DNA from: a virus | Length of the DNA stretch: 40,003 bases | Virus record (IMG/VR): IMGVR_UViG_3300032050_000319 | Span: 1-40,003 of that record | Direction: 5' to 3' (one strand) | Shown here: piece by piece, positions 19,796-27,990 of the stretch | Numbering within the stretch: position 1 is the first letter of the stretch | How the letters are laid out: each line of letters begins with the position of its first letter | The notes under the pieces: model-generated | Databases searched by the model: none | What the model was told of the DNA's origin: nothing | Seen by the model: only the letters and a program-made list of their open reading frames with translations | Program-made: the position numbers and the translations under genes

Positions 19796-19803
19796 TATTT
19801 ATC
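19796..19803 (-). promoter_or_regulatory. Late promoter motif GATAAATA, 5 nt before gp8 start
   Basis: GATAAATA on the minus strand overlaps the stop region of gp7 and ends 5 nt before the gp8 ATG. T4 late promoters start transcription about 6 nt after this box, which would place +1 on the A of ATG. No Shine-Dalgarno lies between the box and the start. Confidence 0.5.
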
Positions 19804-22591
19804 TAACTTTTTGAATGGTTGCGCTCAAATTGCTGCCGTTTGATGTAAATATGCTATCAGCAAATATGGTATTTGCATTTCTAGAATTTGCCCTAATTGT
19901 AGCCGTATAAACCAAATTAACAGTCGCTGAAGTTGATGTTACATTAATTATAGTGTCTAGTATAGCAAAAGAGGAATTGGTGACTTCTTTAATCGTTACT
20001 GTATTTCCAGTGGAAAGATAAATTGTATCTCCATCTTGTAAGTCATTTATGAAGTTGACACTATTGGCTGAACCAAAGAGGATGTTTGATCCAGAAACAA
20101 CATTAACTGTATTCTGCAATCTTTTGTGGACATTTGATAGAAGGATTAAATCGCCAACATTAACTGTAGATTGAAGATTCGCACTTGCGTTTGTGGTAAT
20201 AATTTTATTTAAACCATTGGCAATATTGTATGTATCCGCAAGAGAAGTAATTGTTATGAAGGCCGATGTATTAATTTGATTCAATATTTCCGAATTATCA
20301 TCAATTTTAGTAATAAAAGTTTTTGTTCCAACTGGATGAACAATGTCATTTAATGGTTTCTTAAACTTAGAATAGTCAGTTTGTGATTTAATAACATAAG
20401 AAAAGTTATGATACTTTTCACCATCTTGCAATTTCTTATCCGCGCTAATTTGTCCATCAGTATTTAAGTAAATACCAGGATAACGAATCAAACCATTTTC
20501 AAAATTTGCTGTAGCTTTAGCATTACCGTCGCCATAGAATAAGAATGATGTTACATTTCCGGTAACTGTGTCATCATCCGACTTGATAATTTTAGTTTCA
20601 TCAAAAACACCACGATAATTAAATATTCTAAGCGTTGAAGTTTCAAAATTATAAGAATCTACTGTTGCGCTAAATGAAGAACTAATGTTTGATGTGCCTT
20701 GATAAATTGAGGTATTTGAAACGAACAATTGTCCTTCCGTAACACCATTCAATACTATGTCTGCATTTCTCAACGATATTAGTGGAGCTTCAACATAATC
20801 ATATCCAAAACTGCTAATTCTTAATGATGTTATTGCGCCAATTCTTGATGTGGTTAGTCCGTACTGTTCACCATCACCTGTTATTTCAGCAATCGTCAGA
20901 TTAGCATTCGTACCAGAAACTGATTGAACATTAATTGATGGTAATGAATCTCTCCTATATCCTTCACCGCCAATAACAAATGCGTTTGATGAATGGTTAT
21001 TCATTGTAACGGAAGTAATTATTCCTCCGGAAACGCTTACGAATGCATTTGCACCATAACCAGAACCGCCGGTAAAAATTAAAATATCGCCGTTAGAATA
21101 TCCAGTCCCGCCACTGTTAACTGTTATTCTTCCAAGTGATCCAAGTTTAGATAAATCATTTCTAAGAATTTTATAAACGGACACATTTGTTAAGTCATTA
21201 GGAAATTCTTCAGCGAAATACAAATTATTCGTATCAACTGAAGAAACTTCACGAATTGCTTCAAATTTGTTATTGATAAACAATCTAACATAGTCGCCAG
21301 CTTCAAAAGAAACTGTTAAGTTTTGCGTAGTATCGCTTATGAGATATGTTCCTTTTACAATATTTCGTGCGGTGCATACTAAAATATCATCATAGTCTTC
21401 ATTGTAAAAACTGTAAGTTTCAACGGTTGGCTTTTGACGATAACCACCACCCGAACCGTCAATTACAACGAAAGAAATTGGAAAAACGGTGAATGCATCA
21501 AATGTTGTTGCATTTGATATTGTCACATTTTCAATATTTGCAATATTCGGTCTTAGTCCGTGTAATGTTTGGACGGACATATTTGAAACATTTATTAATC
21601 TTGAAACTGATGTGTCTAAAAGATTAATTGAGGCTTTTGCTTCTGTGCCAAAAGCTGTGTTAGCAAAACCACCTTTGAAGTCAATGATTGATGAATTGAG
21701 ATTTATTACGGGATCTCTAAATCCAAATCCACTTTTTTCAACAATGATATCTGTGATACCACCTTTTGTTACCACTCCAACATGTGCAACCGCACCAACT
21801 GGAGTATTTGCAACAGGATTTAAACCACCAACAATACTAACTGGATCTCCAATATATGAAGGAATTACGTCCGGATCGTATGCATTATAAAAAAGACCTC
21901 TATTTAGTGGATTAATTTTTATCTCTGATAGTGCGCCAATCAAGCGCCCACTAACAGTAACATTTAGACCAGTATCTACATCAACATATGTTGATGTTAT
22001 TCTCTCGCCAGTGGCGAACAATCTTTTAACATTTGAAACATAAATTTCCGTATATGTAATACCAAGTTGACGGTCAACAGATTGAATTACTTTTTCAACA
22101 AGTGCTGTAGCTTTTGATGTTTCGCCGGTAATTAAAGTTTTTGCGATGTTAAAAATATTGTTATCATCAGTATCAATTCTAAGTGCTAAAGGCAATACCC
22201 ACTTACCATCCGATGCTTTTAGAATATCTTCTTTTGGATAGTAGATATCAATATTTTCATTATACAATGCTCTAAAAAGAAACTTAACTGACTCTTGTGT
22301 TCCGCTGGATCTATAAAATTGAGTGACTAGTTTTAAAAATAGTCTTTTGTCGGTTACAATATCTTGAGGAAAATAAGGAGCTAAATCTTTTTTTAATTGT
22401 TCAATGTAATAGTCATCGGAACTATCAATATCATTTGCATTGCGTAATGCATCAATTTCATAGGAAACGCTATCTGTAGTTTCCAGCCATTCATAGTATT
22501 TCTCTAAGAATGTGACAAATTTTGGATAGTCACTTCTTACGAAATCTGGTAACTGTGAAGATACCAGGTTTGATGTGCGAACGTTTTCCAT
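19799..22591 (-). CDS. gp7: Baseplate wedge protein gp7-like
   Basis: This 930-residue protein (T4 gp7 is 1032). The N-terminus (FVTFLEKYYEWLETT, DKRLFLKLVTQFYRSSGTQE, SVKFLFRALYNENIDIYYPK) aligns with the C-terminal third of T4 gp7 (FCEAYIQYLSDGY, ARFFESRSYDFYSTKG, ASYKFLFKVLYNEEVEIEI). Near the C-terminus, FKKPLNDIVHPVGTK matches the T4 VIRFVHPVG segment. The N-terminal half of T4 gp7 is therefore missing, and the space between the two conserved blocks is filled with beta repeats of GxGY type (residues about 245-300 and 485-608). The wedge protein contacts gp8, gp10 and gp53 in T4. The start overlaps the gp6 stop by one base. Confidence 0.82.
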   Translation of the reverse strand: MENVRTSNLVSSQLPDFVRSDYPKFVTFLEKYYEWLETTDSVSYEIDALRNANDIDSSDDYYIEQLKKDLAPYFPQDIVTDKRLFLKLVTQFYRSSGTQESVKFLFRALYNENIDIYYPKEDILKASDGKWVLPLALRIDTDDNNIFNIAKTLITGETSKATALVEKVIQSVDRQLGITYTEIYVSNVKRLFATGERITSTYVDVDTGLNVTVSGRLIGALSEIKINPLNRGLFYNAYDPDVIPSYIGDPVSIVGGLNPVANTPVGAVAHVGVVTKGGITDIIVEKSGFGFRDPVINLNSSIIDFKGGFANTAFGTEAKASINLLDTSVSRLINVSNMSVQTLHGLRPNIANIENVTISNATTFDAFTVFPISFVVIDGSGGGYRQKPTVETYSFYNEDYDDILVCTARNIVKGTYLISDTTQNLTVSFEAGDYVRLFINNKFEAIREVSSVDTNNLYFAEEFPNDLTNVSVYKILRNDLSKLGSLGRITVNSGGTGYSNGDILIFTGGSGYGANAFVSVSGGIITSVTMNNHSSNAFVIGGEGYRRDSLPSINVQSVSGTNANLTIAEITGDGEQYGLTTSRIGAITSLRISSFGYDYVEAPLISLRNADIVLNGVTEGQLFVSNTSIYQGTSNISSSFSATVDSYNFETSTLRIFNYRGVFDETKIIKSDDDTVTGNVTSFLFYGDGNAKATANFENGLIRYPGIYLNTDGQISADKKLQDGEKYHNFSYVIKSQTDYSKFKKPLNDIVHPVGTKTFITKIDDNSEILNQINTSAFITITSLADTYNIANGLNKIITTNASANLQSTVNVGDLILLSNVHKRLQNTVNVVSGSNILFGSANSVNFINDLQDGDTIYLSTGNTVTIKEVTNSSFAILDTIINVTSTSATVNLVYTATIRANSRNANTIFADSIFTSNGSNLSATIQKVR
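20768..21139 (-). repeat. GxGY beta-repeat array inserted in gp7-like protein
   Basis: Residues 485-608 hold tandem units: ITVNSGGTGYSNGDILIF, GGSGYGANAFVSVSGG, IGGEGYRRDSLPSINV and LRISSFGYDYVEAPLISL. A related partial unit lies upstream (residues 245-300, 21692-21859: VTKGGITDIIVEKSGFGF). The plan is the same as in gp6, gp8, gp53 and the giant protein. Confidence 0.7.
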
Positions 22592-24663
22592 TAAATTGTA
22601 GTAGTTTTAACAACAACGCTAGTAGGATCATCTGCATCCAGAACAAGCATTTTATTTAATTTAGATTGAATGATACTAATCTTTGGTTTAATGTGTACCA
22701 TGATATCGCCGAAGTCATTGTTAACCGCCGTTGGATTAAAATTACTTATTGTTATTTTACCTAATGTGTAATCAATAATACCAGTTACACCATTGTTTTT
22801 TGTTTTGTTTAAAATTACTTTAGTACTTTGGCTGCTAATTTCATCAGGTTTAAAGTATGAAATTCTGATTTGTCCATAACGACCTTCAAGCACAGCCAAT
22901 CCAGCACCTAAAGATCCACCACCGCCAGTGATTTGAACGGCGGCTGTAGTGTATCCAATACCCGGATTCGTAACTGTAATTTTGTTTATTTTTCCATTCA
23001 CTATTTCAGCGACTGCTATTGCGCCTTCTCCGTCTCCAACAATTGTGACCTTTGGAGTTGATGTGTAGTTGAAGCCTGGATTACTCACAGTCACAGATTC
23101 TAATCCAGAAAAAGATGATGGAACTTCTTCAAAGAAACACTGGCGAGAAACACCAATCTCATCTGTCATGGTAAAATCGGGAGTTGAATAAAAATTGTCG
23201 TTTGTTGTTCCTCTACTCAATTCAAAACCAAAATCCAAAATATAACTATCCGTATTAATCAAATCTGGTCTGAATTTTTTAGCAACAAACAAACTTATTT
23301 CATTAGATATAATTGACCTATCAAAATTATCAATCGCAGTTTCAAGGCCCGAAAATCTAAAATAAGTATTGAATTGGTTCAAATTCGTAGAAGTATAATT
23401 TTTAATTAAAGTTGTTATTGCACTTTTCAATTCAGAATCGTTTAATGACAATTTTGATTTATTATAAAAAACGTTTGCTTCAACTTTTAGATAATTGTAG
23501 TCAATATCAACAATTTCTGGTGTAATTGTCAACATACTGATTGGCTTCAATATGGTATTTTTTACAAAATCTTTTTCAGTATCCGATACTTCAAAACCTA
23601 ATTTTGGTTTTGCTGACACAAAAACTTTACCATAAACTGGTGGATCATTTTCTTCTCCACCCCATACGTTGACTGCTTCAAAAGCTGGATAGTTTTGTTG
23701 AATTAACTTGATGTAATCATTCTTAGTCACAGCACGATTCTGTGATAGTAGAGCAAGAGGTGCGGCAAATTTAATTGAATCTACTGATTCTCTGGTGACA
23801 CCACCAGCAGCCGCAGAAATTGAATTTACGGAAATTAAACTAAATCCACCAACTGTTGTGGAAGAAACAAAACTATTTGCTTTGTTTGATGCATCTGCAC
23901 TGGTAATTAAATATTCTAGAGTGATTACACCACCATCCGGTATCTTTTTACCTAAAGTGTCATCACCAAAGTAAACTTCGTATTGTCCGTTTTTACCTTC
24001 TTGTAGGTAATAAACTTCGGATGTTGAATTTACAGTAAGTGCATTCGTAGACAAATCATAAACAACTGTTTCGGTATTTGAAGATGATTGCTTTACTGAA
24101 ACTTTTAATGTTGTCGTATCAATGTTCGCATCTGGTATTGTAAATAGTTGTTTTGGATTAGAGAATAAACTATTGTTGTAAGAGTATGAAACTAGTTGTC
24201 CCTGATAGATTGGCACGTTTGTGAAAACAAAATTGTTTGCTGTTTTGGAAACTGTTGTAGATTCTACGGTAACAAACTTGTATGATACACCATCTAATTG
24301 TGAAGACGAAAATGCATAACCTCTAGGCAGAGTTAATGAACCTGGAGTAGAATTTGTAGTTTGAATTGTTACATTAACAATTGCTCTTGGCGCTCTAGCT
24401 GAACGTGGTGTATATCCAACTCGTTTTGCATGTGAAACAACTGAGTTTCTAAGAGAAGCACTATCTAAGAATGCTTCGTTGGCAATCATATTTAAGTAAT
24501 ATGCATTGTAGTGAGTATTGTATGCTAGAATGTCCAATAGAACACTTAAGCCAGAACCTTCAAAATCATAATCTTGAAATTCGGTTTGTTGTCTTAGGAA
24601 ATTTCTAAGATTAGTTTTGATAGAATCAAAATCTAATTCGGTTACATTTAAACGGTCCGCCAT
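22591..24663 (-). CDS. gp6: Baseplate wedge protein gp6
   Basis: This 690-residue protein (T4 gp6 is 660). The N-terminus is diagnostic: MADRLNVTELDFDSIKTNLR, LRQQTEFQDYDFEGSGLSVL, LDILAYNTHYNAYYLNM and EAFLDSASLRNSVVSHAKR, as in T4-family gp6 and related J-like baseplate proteins. In T4, gp6 dimers form the continuous inner ring joining the wedges and hold gp25 and gp53. Residues 520-597 are a GxGY double repeat near the C-terminus (NPGFNYTSTPKVTIVGDGEG, NPGIGYTTAAVQITGGGG). It follows gp25 directly, with one base between stop and start. Confidence 0.93.
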   Translation of the reverse strand: MADRLNVTELDFDSIKTNLRNFLRQQTEFQDYDFEGSGLSVLLDILAYNTHYNAYYLNMIANEAFLDSASLRNSVVSHAKRVGYTPRSARAPRAIVNVTIQTTNSTPGSLTLPRGYAFSSSQLDGVSYKFVTVESTTVSKTANNFVFTNVPIYQGQLVSYSYNNSLFSNPKQLFTIPDANIDTTTLKVSVKQSSSNTETVVYDLSTNALTVNSTSEVYYLQEGKNGQYEVYFGDDTLGKKIPDGGVITLEYLITSADASNKANSFVSSTTVGGFSLISVNSISAAAGGVTRESVDSIKFAAPLALLSQNRAVTKNDYIKLIQQNYPAFEAVNVWGGEENDPPVYGKVFVSAKPKLGFEVSDTEKDFVKNTILKPISMLTITPEIVDIDYNYLKVEANVFYNKSKLSLNDSELKSAITTLIKNYTSTNLNQFNTYFRFSGLETAIDNFDRSIISNEISLFVAKKFRPDLINTDSYILDFGFELSRGTTNDNFYSTPDFTMTDEIGVSRQCFFEEVPSSFSGLESVTVSNPGFNYTSTPKVTIVGDGEGAIAVAEIVNGKINKITVTNPGIGYTTAAVQITGGGGSLGAGLAVLEGRYGQIRISYFKPDEISSQSTKVILNKTKNNGVTGIIDYTLGKITISNFNPTAVNNDFGDIMVHIKPKISIIQSKLNKMLVLDADDPTSVVVKTTTI
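22873..23106 (-). repeat. GxGY beta-repeat domain inserted in gp6
   Basis: Residues 520-597 contain two clean units, SVTVSNPGFNYTSTPKVTIV and KITVTNPGIGYTTAAVQITG, joined by GDGEGAIAVAEIVNGKIN. This is the most regular copy of the repeat in the window and a good seed for a profile. Confidence 0.75.
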
Positions 24664-24664
24664 C

Positions 24665-25069
24665 TTATCTGTCTCGTTGTAAGAAGAAGTTTATTGTTAT
24701 TGGGTCTGTTCTATTGACTATCAAAAATGTCATACCGATACTGTAAGAATTGTTTTCATAATTTGGCGAAACAGCAACGCTTTTTACGATAACTCTTGGC
24801 TCATAATTTTCCAATGTTTGAACAATCTCACGCTTCAAAGCGGAAGATGTAATGGAATCCATGTTTTCAAATAACAAGTTGCGTACACCGGAGCCCAACT
24901 GAGGCTGAAAAGGTCTTTCGTACCGAGAAGTTGAAATCAAATTCTTAACCGAATTGATTACCGCCATCTCGTCAACGTGCTTATTCACATCCTTCTTTAT
25001 AGGATGGGCTGTGAAAGACAAGTCCAAGTCTTTGTATTTTCTAGTTGTTGCGCTTACTACTGTGGCCAT
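24665..25069 (-). CDS. gp25: Baseplate wedge protein gp25
   Basis: This 134-residue protein (T4 gp25 is 132). It has the family layout: KYKDLDLSFTAHPIKKDV, then RPFQPQLGSGVRNLLFENMD and the EPR core motif (YEPRV, residues 89-93) shared with type VI secretion TssE. In T4, gp25 binds gp6 and gp53 in the wedge core and nucleates sheath polymerisation. The gene sits just upstream of gp6, as in many T4-like phages. An AATAAATA motif ends 4 nt before its ATG with no Shine-Dalgarno, which suggests a leaderless late mRNA. Confidence 0.95.
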   Translation of the reverse strand: MATVVSATTRKYKDLDLSFTAHPIKKDVNKHVDEMAVINSVKNLISTSRYERPFQPQLGSGVRNLLFENMDSITSSALKREIVQTLENYEPRVIVKSVAVSPNYENNSYSIGMTFLIVNRTDPITINFFLQRDR

Positions 25070-25073
25070 GTTC

Positions 25074-25081
25074 TATTTATT
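25074..25081 (-). promoter_or_regulatory. Late promoter motif AATAAATA, 4 nt before gp25 start
   Basis: AATAAATA on the minus strand, followed by GAAC and the ATG of gp25. The gp8 leader is nearly identical (GATAAATA, GAAAC, ATG). The motif overlaps the 3' end of the unknown gene at 25080. Confidence 0.5.
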
Positions 25082-25958
25082 ACGTATTGGCTAAGGTATT
25101 TGAGATATAGCGATCCGTGCCGATTAAATTATTCACAAGGTAACTTTGAGTATTTCCTAGTCTTCCTAAAGAATCCACTTTGAAATAGTCATTTACAATA
25201 CTAACGCCATTCCTATAGAAATCCCAATCATGTTCTCTCCGCACTCTAAGCATGGTATTGGCTGTTGCAAAATGAGACATTATGGTATTAGCATTAGCGG
25301 CAGTTATATTAGAATAATAAAAAGTGTTTGATGGAGGATCTCCACCTCCAACAACGACAACTTGTCGTATAGTCGCATTTAATGCTTGCAAGTCGGATGT
25401 AATTATAGTCAAGTTTGATGCAAGTTCATCACCAATGAAAAGACTTGTCATACTGCCTAATAACGGAGAAGCATTCTGGACGCCATCAGTTACATTCACC
25501 AATTGTAATAGTTGTTGCCCCAAACCCACAGATTTTTTATAATCTGGATAGTCAATGATTGAAGCACCATCGCCAGTAACTGTTTGTGTGCTATCATTTA
25601 CACCAGCAACATTACTTGTATGTGTCTTATATTTTGCCAACTCCAATTCTAAAGTTCCAATAGTCTGATATGCAAAAACTAAATTTAATGTGGGTGCGCT
25701 ATCAAATGATACAACATTCGCAAACACAACATTAAATGTATTTACTGTGGATATAATCGTGTTTGTTACATTTATTACTGGATTCTTGAAGTAGTTTGTA
25801 TTTTGAATATTTCCATTGGCAAGGTCATTTTTCTGCCAAGTTTTAATTTCAAGTGGTGATGTGTTTAAGTAATTCTTTGTTTCAGTTGTTAAATAAAAAG
25901 CATCTCCATACTTTGTATCATCAAAGTTATATGTTAATCTTCCAAAAACGCTAGGCAT
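25080..25958 (-). CDS. Unknown virion protein between spike and gp25
   Basis: This 292-residue protein I do not recognise. It starts MPSVFGRLTYNFDDTKYGDA. It has an N-terminal part with NYFKNPVINVTNTIISTVNT, a helix-rich middle (LELELAKYKTHTSN, SVGLGQQLLQLVNVTDGVQN, DELASNLTIITSDLQALNAT) and a C-terminal part with MLRVRREHDWDFYRNGVSIV. Ser, Thr and Asn are frequent, as in the neighbouring structural genes. It lies between the gp5 spike gene and gp25, where many T4-like marine phages have an unassigned virion protein. I infer a baseplate or hub-associated structural role from location and composition only. Confidence 0.6.
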   Translation of the reverse strand: MPSVFGRLTYNFDDTKYGDAFYLTTETKNYLNTSPLEIKTWQKNDLANGNIQNTNYFKNPVINVTNTIISTVNTFNVVFANVVSFDSAPTLNLVFAYQTIGTLELELAKYKTHTSNVAGVNDSTQTVTGDGASIIDYPDYKKSVGLGQQLLQLVNVTDGVQNASPLLGSMTSLFIGDELASNLTIITSDLQALNATIRQVVVVGGGDPPSNTFYYSNITAANANTIMSHFATANTMLRVRREHDWDFYRNGVSIVNDYFKVDSLGRLGNTQSYLVNNLIGTDRYISNTLANT

Positions 25959-25972
25959 TCAAATCTCCATAA

Positions 25973-26866
25973 TTAAAGTAAAGTCATTGGTGTAATAGGA
26001 GGACTTGTTGGAAATCCTTTATTACCAATATGATTATGTGCATTGTGTTGCATTCTAATTCCTAGCATAGTTCCAGCAACATCTTTTACTGAGAATCCAT
26101 TTATGAAAGGAGCATTTACACTAATACCAGCATAGACGCTTTGGCCGATATAAGCTGATCCAGCAGGAACAACAACTTGCAATGGGATTGCAACAGGTAA
26201 ACCAATAGCAAGACCACCAAGTTCGGAAACAAATCCTAAAGGACCAGCATTAACTTGTGTACCAGCATTAACTTTTGTTGTTGCTGTTACCATGTCTGCT
26301 TGAATTGAACCTGCTACAGCCAAGTCTCCTTGTATGTATGTGTGGTCACCTGTTGAAAGTTTCAAACTTCCCGTTGTTGGATCTCCACATCCAATAGTCA
26401 TATCGCCATCAGAAAGAATCTTTGTTTTCTTTTTAAAATTTTGAGTAACATTACCACGAACTTCTTGAACTAAATCGCCATCAATTCTTTCATATTTGTT
26501 ACCCTTAACATGCACAATAGAATCACCCTCTATTGTAACATTACACACGCCTTTAATCAATACTCTATTTTTACCCAAAACAATCTCGTAGTTGTCTCGT
26601 TGTATTTTTGTGGTCATGTCGCCGTTGGAATGCATTTCTAAGAATGAACCAACGCCGTTATTTTTTGCACCACCGTGTTGTAGACGAATTCTTTCCCGAC
26701 CGAGTGTATCGTCCATTTCAAATAGATGACCAGATTCGGTCATCATAACTTTGTTATGTGGATAAGTTGGTGGATTTTCAATGCTGGCCTCAGACTCCCT
26801 TTCGGTCCAAGATTCATCATCGGCTGGTTTGTTTAACTCATCAGGATTTGCTAATGTATCTGCCAT
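25973..26866 (-). CDS. gp5C: Central spike protein: stand-alone gp5 C-terminal beta-helix
   Basis: This 297-residue protein corresponds to the C-terminal part of T4 gp5. After an acidic N-terminus, YPHNKVMMTESGHLFEMDDT and RERIRLQHGG align with the start of the T4 spike section (YVHTMETESGHIQEFDDTPG, ERYRLVHP). Residues 85-180 carry beta-helix text (VTIEGDSIVHVKGNKYERID, GDLVQEVRGNV). The end holds HNAHNH (residues 274-279) and PTSPP. HxH motifs at spike tips bind iron in the P2 gpV and phi92 spikes, so this spike may cap itself. It starts 2 nt after the OB-domain gene stops, with no good Shine-Dalgarno, so translation by reinitiation is likely. Confidence 0.85.
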   Translation of the reverse strand: MADTLANPDELNKPADDESWTERESEASIENPPTYPHNKVMMTESGHLFEMDDTLGRERIRLQHGGAKNNGVGSFLEMHSNGDMTTKIQRDNYEIVLGKNRVLIKGVCNVTIEGDSIVHVKGNKYERIDGDLVQEVRGNVTQNFKKKTKILSDGDMTIGCGDPTTGSLKLSTGDHTYIQGDLAVAGSIQADMVTATTKVNAGTQVNAGPLGFVSELGGLAIGLPVAIPLQVVVPAGSAYIGQSVYAGISVNAPFINGFSVKDVAGTMLGIRMQHNAHNHIGNKGFPTSPPITPMTLL

Positions 26867-26868
26867 GC

Positions 26869-27990
26869 TTATGCCATTTTAAAATTTGATCTGGAACTTG
26901 AAACAGATGTTACTGTATTTGATGATGTGTCCGATGCCGCGGTAGTTGAAATATATGATGTTATTAAATCACCGGCTTTAGTAACATCAGCCGCGGAAGT
27001 TGGTGAAGTAAGTGCAGTTACAATGGCGGCGGGTGCGGCTACAACTTGAATTCCTGCTTGAACCGTTGATTTAGCTGTATCTACAATTTCGCCGAATACT
27101 CCCATTGCTTCCGATATTCCAGATTCAGTATTATCACCAACACCACCAGAAACTGAAAATAAATCTGCTATTCCTGTCTTTAAAGATGCGTATAATTCAG
27201 CCAGACAATCTTTAAGAAAAGCTAATAATTTTTGAGGTAATGTTAATAGCCAATCAATCATAGCACGAACTTTTCTTGCGAAATCTACAATTACTTTTGT
27301 CCAATCACGTATTTCTTCTATGATAGATTGTATGAATTTTAAATCTCTTAGTAGTTGTTTTGCAATTTCAATAAATCTTCCGGTAACACCATCAGGCGAA
27401 AAACCTAATGCTTTTATAATTGCTCTCACAGCTTCTCTTATTGCTTGTACCAATTGAGAAAATTTAAGTCTTGCTAGAGCCGCAGCCATTTTCATTTCTT
27501 CTCTAATATCACAAACGTGCGCTCGTTTCTCGTTTGCTACGCCAACTGGAGTTCCCTCAACTACGCCTCTTGCAGTTCTTGGTGTAGTTGGCTCTCCAGC
27601 TTTATCAACGATAATTGAATCGGAAGCCTTTGGCTGTAATGCTTTTTGTTCCGGGGTAAGTTGTGGTGAAAAACCAAGATTAGTATTTACAGTTTTTGGA
27701 TTTAGACCATTCAACTGTCCAAAAACAACTGGCTTTTGTGCATTGTTTCCATCAGTAAAGAAACCTATAACCCAATCGCCTTCTTTTATATCTAATGATG
27801 CATTGCTGTGTGTTAATGGAGTAACTGCATCAGCCCACGGTAAATGTTCAGACTTAACTTCATTCAAATCATCAGTATGCCATCCAATAATTCTGACACG
27901 CAAACGTCCTAACTTTAGAGGATCATCCCGATTCTCAACTATTCCTGTCCACCAAATAAAGCCATTCTTGCCAGCAAAATTATTATCCAT
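26869..27990 (-). CDS. gp5N: Hub OB-fold protein: gp5 N-terminal part without lysozyme domain
   Basis: This is a 373-residue protein. Residues 1-100 match the T4 gp5 OB domain: FIWWTGIVENRDDPLKLGRL and RVRIIGWHTDDLN (T4 WFVGVVEDRMDPLKLGRVRV), then LPWADAVTPLTHS and DWVIGFFTDG. T4 follows this with a lysozyme domain and then the beta-helix; here no lysozyme motif is seen. Instead there is a linker with PTTPRTARGVVEGTPVG and a long amphipathic helical region (about 170-300, FIEIAKQLLRDLKFIQSIIE, WTKVIVDFARKVRAMIDWLL), then a low-complexity Ser/Thr tail. It overlaps the gp27 end by 8 nt. The OB domain is expected to bind the gp27 hub trimer. Confidence 0.85.
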   Translation of the reverse strand: MDNNFAGKNGFIWWTGIVENRDDPLKLGRLRVRIIGWHTDDLNEVKSEHLPWADAVTPLTHSNASLDIKEGDWVIGFFTDGNNAQKPVVFGQLNGLNPKTVNTNLGFSPQLTPEQKALQPKASDSIIVDKAGEPTTPRTARGVVEGTPVGVANEKRAHVCDIREEMKMAAALARLKFSQLVQAIREAVRAIIKALGFSPDGVTGRFIEIAKQLLRDLKFIQSIIEEIRDWTKVIVDFARKVRAMIDWLLTLPQKLLAFLKDCLAELYASLKTGIADLFSVSGGVGDNTESGISEAMGVFGEIVDTAKSTVQAGIQVVAAPAAIVTALTSPTSAADVTKAGDLITSYISTTAASDTSSNTVTSVSSSRSNFKMA

